NCBI GenBank assembly: GCA_026874595.1
Contig: CM049311.1
Span: forward strand, 54,193,676 to 54,257,675
DNA: 64,000 nucleotides
Direction of reading: 5' to 3'
Origin: Sipunculus nudus
Taxonomy: Eukaryota; Annelida; Sipuncula; Golfingiida; Sipunculidae
Shown: positions 26,401 to 38,400 of the stretch, one piece after another
How positions within the stretch are numbered: the first letter of the stretch is position 1
Layout of the letters: every line of letters begins with the position of its first letter
Position numbers and translations under genes: made by a program
The notes under the pieces: model-generated
Seen by the model: only the letters and a program-made list of their open reading frames with translations
What the model was told of the DNA's origin: nothing
Database searches by the model: none

Positions 26401-29400
26401 TGTTGACCTTTCAGGCTTATTATGCATGCTTGAAGTGTGGCAAACTTTACAGTCCTCCAGCTCTTGAGTGGCCACACCTAGATCTAACTGTGTCACACAC
26501 CACTCCTCTAGTAGTTGTTTTGGCCAAAAACAAAATAAACAATAATTAAAACAAAAAATTTGTTATATAATAACAAATTTAAGAAAAATTAATGGTAAAG
26601 GAATTTTTTGTCAGTGAATAACAGCAACCCTCTTAATTTCTGATGTTTTATGGATCTTTTATGGATGGCCAAAAATGTATTCCAAATGACACCATGCAGT
26701 CACCATTGGGTATTTTTCATTTAAATCATAAAAATAAAAAATAATTGAATACAGTTGTTGTATACTTTTGGTTTAAGGGATTATTTTAAGCAAATTAATG
26801 ATAGACAAGGATGCAGTTGGTTATATTAAGTCATCTGAGCTATAGCCATGGTCCATTGTCCATCGTCTGTCTGTCCGTCCGTCTATCCGTTAGACTGGCA
26901 TGTTTTGAAACCAATAGGCCTTCAAACCCAAAATCCGGCATACTGTTAAGCCAGCTGTACATGAGGCAACATGTCGCGTGACAAGTCGCAGAACACGCTT
27001 GTTCCGCGACAAGTCACACAGGGGTAAATTGCACGTTTTCATGGGTTGTGCGACATGTCACAGAAGAAGGAACATGTTTTTTTTTACCTGCGACTTGTTG
27101 TGTGACATCTGGCCAAGTGTTCGGAAAAGCCAACAAATAACAGTTTTATATACATAACGATTGATCATGTTATCCATTGATAATGTGACCATCCATGGTT
27201 TCACTGTGTCTGATTAGGGTGCTATATAATATGTGTGTGTGTTTGACGGTAAACAGGAAACTCAGAAGAAATTGTGTAGCTATCCCAGAATACCTATGCT
27301 TATTTTTCTTATATATCTATATTAAAAAGAGAAACAAGATGAAATATGTCCTAGGCAGAATACATTTTTTTGTCACTCGCACTTATATTGATAAATTGTG
27401 TTATTTTGTTGAAACCTGGAAGTTATGTTTGGTGCATGTAGCTTTAATAATAGTTTTGCAGGACATGTTGCAGAACATGTCGCTGTGTGTATGGACTGTT
27501 CTTGTTGTGCAACATGTCGCAGAACTGTGTTCTGCCACATGTCGCCTTGTGTATGGCTGGCTTTAGATGTTCCCAAGATCTCCTACTTAACGAAAATTAG
27601 GTCATTGTAACTTTGTCCCTTTAAGAAATTAAAGAAAAAAATAAATTTTCAATTAAAAATCTCTTTTCAAACTTCAGGACTGCATAAATTCAAAACCAAT
27701 CATCTGTATTTTTTGTCATATGAACCACAAATATTCCCTCATATAGTTCCTATGTTCATGCCCGAAATAAGGACATCAGTATTACTTAATTTATAAAAGT
27801 TATTGGCCCAAACATAATGTACTTTGAAAAAAAATCAGTAAAGATATTTACCACTTAACATAATAACTGTCGAAGCTAGAGACTTTTCTTCAGGTATATA
27901 ACTGTATTTAATCAAGATTAAATTGTACACCCGAAATTGGATCTGAAATTTGTAAACAAGTTATAAGCATTTATATTAAATCAGTACCTTAAATTTTGCT
28001 GATCTTTGACCATGTCACTTTTTAGCTCAGCTGACTATAAGTCATCTGAGCTATAGTCGTGGTCCATTGTCCGTTGTCCGTCCGTCTGTCCGTCCGTCCG
28101 TCCGTCCGTCCGTCTGTAGATGTGGCACGTTTTGAAACCGTAAGACCTAGGAATCCAAAATTCGGCATAATGTTAGATGTCCCCAAGATCTCCTACCAAG
28201 CCGAAAACTGGGTCTTTGCGACTTCGTTCCTTTGAGAAATTAAGGAAAAACCTCAATTTTTTATTAAAAACCTATTTTCACACTTCAGGACTGCCTAATA
28301 TGAAAACAACTCATCTGTTTTTCCTCATATTTACCATAAATATTCCTCTATATAGTTCCTATGTACATGCCAGAAATTATGTCTGTATTATATAATTTAA
28401 AAAAGTTATGGGCCCAAACATAATGCATTTTGTAAAAAATCAGGAAAGATATTTGATCACTTAACACAAAACATGTTAAAGCTATGGACTTTTTTTCCAG
28501 TAATATAACTTTAATTAATCAAAATTAAATTGTATACCCAAAATTAGATCAAAATCTTTTAAATTTTTTAAAATATTAACAAAAATAAAAAATTGGTACC
28601 TTAAATTTAGCCCAACTTTGACCATGGCACGTTTTTTTCCTGTAAGTACTGTGGATTTAATTTTCACACCATGTATACATAAGGATTTAATCTGTTAAAA
28701 TCTGAAATTTGAAAATAAAAGCTGCAAAATTAGGCTAGTTATTGAATTTTTTTGGAGGCTCTTGTTGTATTCCCTTACATTGTCAAGCAGTCCACTTTGA
28801 TGACTGTAGGTCATTCAGTGCACATCTCTATGCTCCCCAGGCTGTTGACATAATTTTAGATGTCCCCAAAATCTCCTACCATACCAAAAATTGGGTCATT
28901 AGGACTTTGTTCCTTCGAGATATTAAGGAAAAAAAAAAATCTGTTTTCCATAAAAAAAAAGCCATTGTTACACTTCAAGGCTGCCTAATATCAAAACCAC
29001 TGATCTGTTTTTGATCGTATTTAGTATTCACATTCTTTTATACATTTCCTATGAACATACCAAAAATTAGGGTCAGTATTGGGTATTATTTTGAAGTTAT
29101 GGGTCAAAACATAATGCAATTTTTTAAAAAATCAGGAAATATATTTACTCACCTAACATGAGAATTGCTGAACCTAGAGACTTTTTTTCAGGAATATAAC
29201 TTTATTTAATCAAGATTCAATTGTTTACCCATAATTAGATCTGAATTTTGCAAATTTTTCAAGTTATTAGCATAAATAAAAAATCAGTACCTTAAATTTT
29301 GTCCAACTTTGGCACTGTTGATTTAATTTTCCCAGCATATATGCATAAGGATTTAATCTTTTAAAATCTGAACTTTCAAAAGAAATTGATTGGAATGAAT

Positions 29401-32400
29401 AGCTTTTATTCATGTTTTCATACACCATGTCAAGTGTTGTTTACATCTAGCCCACCTAGTAGTACAGCCTTCACTTGCATTATGTAACCCACCCCAGGCA
29501 GCTTACCTTGGCCCAGCTTGGCCACTACTAGCAGGCTTCCCCTCTGCCCTGCACTCATCCCCCCCCAGCTGGTGCATATACTAGATGAATGTTATAATTT
29601 TTCTGTATTTGATTTTATTCTTGGACATGCTACATTTTAGATTTTGTATTGAACCACCAGGGTTACAATGATTAAAGTGTACATTTAATTGTGTCCACAA
29701 AGTGGTGTATTGCTGTGAAAGTGTGGATGTTCATGAGATAAGTAATTCCTTACTTCAGAAGAGTAAAAACTTTACCAGGTGTGAAATTGACTATTAATTC
29801 CAGTAATTAATTAAAACTGGGATAGTAATTAGCACAATGATATTGTTTGTCCCTCATTCAACCAACAGTGTGTATACTTTATTTGAAAAGATGTTTTATT
29901 TTATCAAATTTACTTTTATTTTATTTTGGTGAATAAAATTAAGCATGTCCTGAAAACTCCAATGTGCAAAACTTTTAAATAGTGATTCAAGGAATATTCT
30001 TGTAGATGCCATGTTGTCGCATTATTTTATTTTAAAATCAGTTTAAAAACTGATTTAAAAATAATAAAATATATGTGTATGCATAATATGACCCAATGTT
30101 TTTTACTCTGTATATATAATGATTGCAACTTTTGCAACAATTCTAATATTTTAACTTATATTTTCAGGTTTTTTAATTAAAAATTTATAAACCTGTAAAT
30201 AAAAAAATGGTTCAGATAAAAACTTCTCAATGTAAAAGTGGATCTGCTTAAAAAAATAGGATTATATATAAACTTAAATGCATTATTCACTTGAAAGTGA
30301 AATAAAGGTATTAGTCCATTCTATCCACTTGCCTGTCCATCTGTAAATTTTTGTATGCAACACAGTATCTCAAAACTTTTACTGTTTTTCTTCATGACAG
30401 TCTTGTCAGAGTATTAGTTTGCAATCATTTATTTAGAACTTTACTATAACCAAGTAGGAGGGCTCCTTTCCTCTTAGCTTTTCATATTCTTATATAAATG
30501 AAAAACATTACAATAGAATATTTCTACATCCACCTTCGTGCTGCCTTCACTTTTCCCTTCTCCGAACCCCATCCCAAAGTCAGCCTCAGTTAACAAGAAC
30601 AAGATGAATCAGATATATTCATACTTTAATATTTTGTATAACTATTCGTCTATAGGTACCTATGTACATGCCAGAAATTATGTCAATATTGTGTAATATG
30701 TAGACATAGTGGGCATCACAATAATGTACCTTGTCAAGACTAAAGAGATATTGTGTCATACAGTCACATATTCATAAATCACTTCATCAGCATAGTTAAT
30801 CATAACATCATATCTGTCAAATTGAACGCTTGCAGACTACCATACACTTTAGATCCTTCAACAAATAGCCTTATCATCATTCTACTACTGCTTATTACTG
30901 CTGTCATTGCATTCATATTTGCTCAAATATATCACAATTTTCAACCCCTCCTAAATAAATAAAAAATAAACCACTTTATTTGACTCTATAAATCCATCAG
31001 TCAGGTAATTTCATTTATCATTTACTCACATATTACATTACATTCCTTTATAATAGCCCAACATGTCCATGATATTCATAAGCTTTATCGACTCGATATA
31101 GTATCACAGTGGAGAAACATTTATAGTCCAATCAAGATCAGCTGAGCGCCGTGACCCATGGGTCCCTTGTTTTTTGCAAGGCCTGCAAATACAGACCTGA
31201 TTTTTGGTGTGTGGGCAGATAATGACCAGTTACAGATCGAGTTCACGTTTTGTCCCAGTTGACCTACTTTTGACCGTTTGACTGCTCCTGAACGTAGAAA
31301 GTTTCATGAAAAATAGAAATTTTTATAACAAATGCATATGTATGCAATGCTTGCAGATACCGCCCTGATTTTTTATGTGTGTTCAGATAATAACCAGTTA
31401 CAGATCGAGTTCGCTTTTCTTCCCGGTTAACCCACTTTTGATTGTTATACAGCTCAGAAACATAGAAAATTTAATGAAAAATAGAAATTTTCATGACAAA
31501 TGTACATGTACAGCCTTTTTTAGCCCTCAGCTCATAGGCTGATGGGCTATTGTCGTCACCCAAGCTGTCCGTCCGTCCGTCTGTCCGTCCAGCGTCCGAC
31601 CGTCCCGTGTCCGTTAACTTTTACCTTGTGAGCGGGATATCTCTCAAAGGATTCATCGTTGGAATTTTATTTCATCAGTGAAGATGTATATCGATAAAAT
31701 CTTGGTCAAGTTCAAAGATGGGTGACCTTTGACCCATTTTTCTACATTTTAGAGCCGATTATACAAAAACACTCAGAAAGTTATATCTCAGGAACCATTG
31801 TGTGGATTTTCACAAAACTGACTTTGATCATTAGGACTGATGGTCTGTACATGCTGCACAATTTTGGTGGCGCCACCTGCAATATCTGATTTTAATCAAA
31901 TTTTATCGGATTTTTCAATTTTGGCCTTGTGAGCGGTATATCTCTGAAAGGATTCACCATTTGAATTTTATTTCATCAGTGAAGATGTATATCAACAAAA
32001 TCTTGGCCAAGTGCGAAGATGGGTGACCTTGACCTATTTTTCTTTGTTTAAGAGCTGATTATACAAAAACACTCAGAAGCTTATATCTCAGGAACCATTG
32101 TTTGGATTTTCACAAAACTTACTATGATCATTTAGAATGATGGTCTGTATGTGCGGCGCAATTTTTGTGGCACCACCTACAATTTCTGATTTTTTAATGA
32201 ATTTTTATTAGATTTTTCAATTTTGGCCTTTTGTGCAGGATATCTCCAAAGGTATTCAACACAGGAACTTCATTTCTTCAGTGCTATTGCATGATATTTA
32301 CAAAATCTTGGTCAAGTTCAAAGATGGGTGATCTTTACCTACATTTCAAGGTCACAGAGCTTAGTATAGAAAAAAACTTAGGAGCTTATTTCTCAGGAAG

Positions 32401-35400
32401 CATTTGGTGGATTCCTATGAAACATGGTACATACCTCTCCAAATTAAATTTATAACTGATTATTTTGCTAATATTCTAGTTTCGCAATGCAGTGCTTACA
32501 GATACTGGCCTAACGTTTGGTCTGTGGGCGTATAATGACCACTTACAGATCGAGTTCGCGTTTCGTCCCAGTTGACCTATTTTTGACCATATGACAGAAA
32601 TTTTTATGAAAAATGCACATGTATGGACTTTTTCTCACAATGCCTGCAGATACTGGCCTGATTTTTGGTGTGTTGCTTGATAATGACCCGTTACAGATTG
32701 AGTTTGCAGTTTGCCCTTGTTCACCTACTTTTGACCTTACAACACCTCCTGAACTTAAAAAAGTTTACAAAATTTTACAAATATTTCTAATTTGCTCCAG
32801 GCAGGGACATTCATGTCATTCAGACACATCTAGTTTTGTCAGAGCCTCCATAAGTTCACAGATGATCTTTTAAAATATGTGACCTTTTAAATCAACTTTA
32901 GGTAAGCATCATGGTATATCTGTAGCCATGAAAACATGTTGCAGTAGGCAGGCATACTGGACTGGTAAGCCTACTTGAGTCATGACACAAGTCATACAGG
33001 AAAATGTACTGCCGCTGCCATCTATCCTATTGCATCAAGATCATGGTTAACAGCAGATAATCTTTGCATTAGGCATCAAGTAATGAATTGTCACAAAAGA
33101 GTACAAGTGAAAATCCATCTCTGTGGCAACCACTTCCCTGTATTGCATAAAAGTAGGCTATCATCCAGTAACCTGTGCAAGCCTGTATTCATGCAGCCAG
33201 AAATTCTACAAACATGCAGGCACGTTTTCTAATATGCTGAGCTACAATGAAATTCTTCTCACTCATGGTAAGCATTGTTAAAAAGAACATAAATAGAGCT
33301 TATGATTGTTATATTGAGTGACAGCATGCCTGTGGGCCATGAACCCTTGTCAAAAATGACCAAAACAATAGCATCCTCCTTGAGCCATACAGTGTGATTT
33401 TTAGCTCAGCTGACTGAATGAGCTATAGTGATCACTCTTTTTTCGTCATCCGTCTTTCCATCTGTCCGTCTGTTGGTTGTATGTTGATCTGTCCATCCAT
33501 CGGTTAACAGGGCACAAATCGTAACCACTGGACTTGGAATCTTCTTACTTGACATCCAGGCAGGTCCATATAAAATCTCCTTGGAAACCGGAAATTAGGT
33601 TTCTGTTACCGACATCCTTTTAGCTATGGGGCTCCAAAATACTCCCCAGAGTAGTAAAAAATTTCTTAAAAAAACTGCGGTGTCTCAATAACTATAGCAC
33701 TGTTATTGTGTCTGTAGTCTTAGATTGTTCAGATGTAATAGATGTCTTTGGCAATATCCATGGAAACCTGAAATTAGGTCATGGTGACCTGTATTTTGTG
33801 TGCTACTGGCCAATAACATCTTTGGCATCTCTGTGAAATCTGAAATTAGGTCATGGTGACCTATATTACTGGACAGAAACATTTTAAGCACCTGGACAGT
33901 CAGACACAGTACAACACTTTACTGTTGGACATAGAGTCTTCTGTCTTACCATCCAGGGATGTCCTTCAAAAATGTGCATGGTAATTTTTAGGTCAGCTGA
34001 CTGCATACAAAAAGGCAAGATTTCATGGGAATGGCTGGACATATTATCTTTTTCTTCTTGTTGATTTTGAAGAACCTCATTTGCTACAGTTGAATGGGGA
34101 TACCACCTACAGAATTTGGCAATCAGGTGATAAAATTCATTTTGGGAATCTCTTCTTAGTCAGCTAAGTGTTATGACCCATGGGTCACTTCTTGTCAGAC
34201 CCAAGCAAAGCAGGCTGGCATCTTGATCAATATATTCTCTCATGTCAGAAGCCAAAATAGTGCTAGGTTATGGCCACTTATTTTATCTTTTTATCTTTTA
34301 ACCTTCCAGGGGTATCAACTTTGTGCTAAGTGCTCTGGTGTTTAATGTTGTACCAACCATATTTGAAGTGGCTTTAGTCAGCAGTATATTGGTAAGTTTG
34401 ACATTTGCCAGTTACCTTAAACCATTGGTGTGTTTCAACATGGAGACAGTCTAAACCAGGATATTGTATAGTTTATTAATCTTAAAGTGCATCAGTATCA
34501 CTTCTGATCTCTGCTTAGCTCCAGTAATGTGAGCTTCAGGAAATTACCTTTGGTGAATCTCAAAAATTTATAACTTCTAATTTAGGAAGGTCTGGTTACT
34601 TCTGGTTCAGTGCTTATATGCTTTAGTGCAAGATCTAAGTCCTTACAAATCTTGATAATAGATGAAAGATTAAAAATATCACAAGGTATAAATTTTTGTT
34701 TATTTCACATTCTAATGAATAAGTAATGATTCTGTAATACTTTTCTTCTCCATCCATGAACACTTATTCTTCATCCATTTTCTGTACCCTTTACACAGTA
34801 TTTATAATATGTATGGTAGGTTATTTTATTCAAACTGAACAGTAGGTTTTCTTTGAGTTACTAAATTTATAAATATTTCTCAATATTTTATAATAAGTAC
34901 ATTATTATTATTATTATTATACGCCCATCATATGATGGAAGTATTATGTGGTGAACACACTGTCCGTCCATCCATCTGTCCATCCATTTACTTTTAGTGT
35001 TGCCCTGATAACTTACCGGGGCTTTGATGGATTTTCACGAAACTCATCACATCTACTAACCAACGTATTATCTTGCCCAAGTTTGATTATGGGCATCATC
35101 CACGCAGGCTACTTTATGTTGTCGCTGTGATAACTAATGAGGAATATGAAGGATTTTGATAAAACTCATCAGAAATGTTAATCAATAAAATATTCACCTA
35201 AGTTTGATTTCCAGCACAAAATCCATGCATATTTAATGGGGTCAGAGGTCACCTCACTTTGGAGGCACCTTGGTGACTTACCAAAAATCCTATAGATTTT
35301 CATGAAACTCATTATACATATTTACCAGTTGAGTTTCTCACATGAATTACCTTCTCATCAAAATTCATGCATATTTAATGAGGTCAGAGGTCACCAGATA

Positions 35401-38400
35401 TACAACGGGCATAGTATGCACATTTGCAGTGCACTTGTTATTATCATTTTTATCATTATATGCCCATGTATGACTGGAAGTATTACAGCACATCCCGGTC
35501 GGTCCATCTGTACATCCATATGTTGTTCTTCTGTCAACTTTTAGTGTCCATAACTTACTACAGATTTCACAGATTCTTATGAAACTTACATAACTTCTTA
35601 CCAATAGATAATCTGGCCTGACTTTGAAAATAGGCCAAATCCATATATATTTAATAAGGTCAGCAAGCTAATTTTCTGATGTCGCCTGGCATCATGATAA
35701 CTTACAAATATCCGATGGATTTTCATGAAGCTCATTACAAATATTTACCAACTGAGTTTTCACCTGAATTAAATTCTCAGCAAAACTTAAATTTACTGAG
35801 GTCAGAGTTCACAAGACATATGACAGGCATTTTATGCACTTTTGCAGTGCTGTTGTTAGTATAATTGTGTTAATGCCTTATGTAAATTTGGCTCCCTGCA
35901 TTGCTATGATGTTTGATTGATGTGCTAATATGATGCTCCTACAGTATTACAAGTTTGGTGGACAGTATGCGCTTGTCTCATTGGGCTGTATTGCTGGATA
36001 CGCAGCATTCACATTAGGGATCACGCAATGGAGGTAAGGACACCTCAGAAAACTTTTGGTTGGAAAACTTAGATAAAATTCACAGACTATACAAATATAA
36101 AATACAAATGTTAAGCTCATTTTAACAAAAAAGGTCCTTTAGGTCAATTAATCTCTCAGGTGTTTAAAACAGTAATGACTATTAATGGTGTAAGTTTATT
36201 GTGTACAGATGAAAAATTTTGAAAATCCTTAAAAGCAGCCATAATTACTCCAGATATTCCAGACTTTCAAACTCTCATTTGATTAAAACCCAGTGTCCTT
36301 GGGCAGTAGTTTTCAAGTACAATCTTTGACCCTTCTAAAATTTTTATTCTGAAATACTTGTTGCAACATTGTACCCATGAGATTGTTTCAAATTAAAGAA
36401 CCAAGTTTCGAGTACAGATGAATAAAGCTGACCAAGAAGCAGGCAACAAAGCCATAGATTCACTTATCAACTATGAAACAGTTAAGGTAAGTAAACAGAT
36501 CATACCATATAAAAATGTTTATCTTCATGTATACATGTTACAGTTTCCACTGGTCTGACCTGGACATTTAAAAGAGTAAAACGAATAAAATACCATAACG
36601 GTAATGTATTTCATGGCTTTAAAGAGAGGAGTGCATTATTCAACCCAAGAAAGGTTATGTTTAATCATGTTTATTGTACCCAGCTTCCACGGAATGGGGG
36701 ACATTGATTTTTTTGGGTTCGTCTGTCTGTCCCTCTGTCTGTCTGCCTGTCCCTCTGTCTGTCTATAAGGTTTCGTTTCTTTGCGATAATTTTCCTAAAT
36801 ATCATCCGATGTTTTCCATGGAAACCTGAAATTAGGTCTCTGTTACCCATAACCTCCGAGCTATTGGGCTCCGAAGTACCCCCCCGAATAATGGATAATT
36901 TGATACAAAAACTAAAGTATCTGAACAACTATTGCATTGATCACCACGATTCTTTGCATGGATATTCATCATGGAATGTTTCATCAGTTTCTGCAGGCTT
37001 GTGGTGCCAACTGTATTTTTTCAATTTTTACAAAATTTTTCTCCATTTTTGAGACCTCTAAAGATGCGGTCATCTGTAAACAGGGAACAAATCGTAACGA
37101 CTGGACCTAGAATCTTCCCTCTTGACATGCTGGGAGGCCCATGAAAAGTCTCCTTGGAACTTGAAATTAGGTCTGTGTTACCCATATCCTTGAAGCTATG
37201 GGGCTCCCAAGAACCCCCCCCCCCCCACCAGAATAATGGAAAATTTGGTAAAAAAGCTCAAGTATCTGACCAACTATTGCATTGATCACCATGATTCTTT
37301 GCATGCATATTGATCTAGGAGTGTTTCGTCAGTTCCTGCAGACTGGTGGCACCACCTGGATTTATTTTTAAAATTTATCACATTTTTATCTCTATTTTTT
37401 AGACCTTTAAAGATGTGGTCATCAGTTAACAGGGCACAAATCGTAACCTTTGGTCCTAGAATCTTCTAACTTGACATCCAGGGAAGTTCATGAAAAATAT
37501 CCTTGGAAACCTGAAATTAGATCTTTGTTACTTATATTCTTAGAGCTATGGGGCTTAAAAGCACCCTTGAGAATAATTGAAATTTGATACCAAAGCAGGG
37601 CACAAATCATGACCATTGGACCCATCGGTCACTTGTAATGTTCACCTGCAGATGTCTCCACATGTCATAGTGGATTTTGGTCCTATTTCTCAATGTGTTT
37701 TAGTTTTTATGTTAGCCTGCAGATGTCTGCATATGTCATAGTGGAACTGTTTAAGTGTGCCCTAAAGATTTTTTCCATGTGATAATTTTGGTTGCTTATC
37801 AAGCATGAAAGATGACAAGAACCCAAAGTGGAGGACATTAATTCCACAAATTTGCTTGTTATACATCCATCTATGGCGGGACATATTATGTTGTACCAAC
37901 ATTCCATCTGTCCATTAATTTTTAGTGTCACCATGATAACTCACAGTGATAGATGGATTTTCACAAAATTCACCATAACTTCTAACCTTTAGTTCATCTC
38001 AGCCATGTTCAATTATAAGTAATATCCTCACATATTTAATGGGTCAGAGGTCACAAGACAAATGAAGGGCAATATTTATTATTTATTAAAATAGTTTAAA
38101 AACTTGAACTGCATTTGCAGAATTTTGTGAAATTTTGATGTTTATATGGATCCCAGAATATTCTCAGAGTCAGTTGAATCCTCTTCTGTTGCTTCATGAC
38201 CTCTACAATCATAAGATATTGCAGTCATCTGGTACTTTTGGTCTGCTGTTTGGTCCAGTAAATAAACAAAAAAATTATCAGATTTGTTTGTCAGTTGCAA
38301 AACAGAAATTGCTTAAATTACTTAACTCTATTAAGCTAAGGTACAAGTACAGTGGAACCCCGCCTTGTGACCACCCCTCCATTGCGACCACCCCAAAATT

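Noticed and set aside
27195-27566. 123-codon open frame, the longest in the left half of the window
   Set aside because: It lies inside the Harbinger-type MITE, uses its inverted terminus as C-terminal codons, and has AT-driven composition without a domain.
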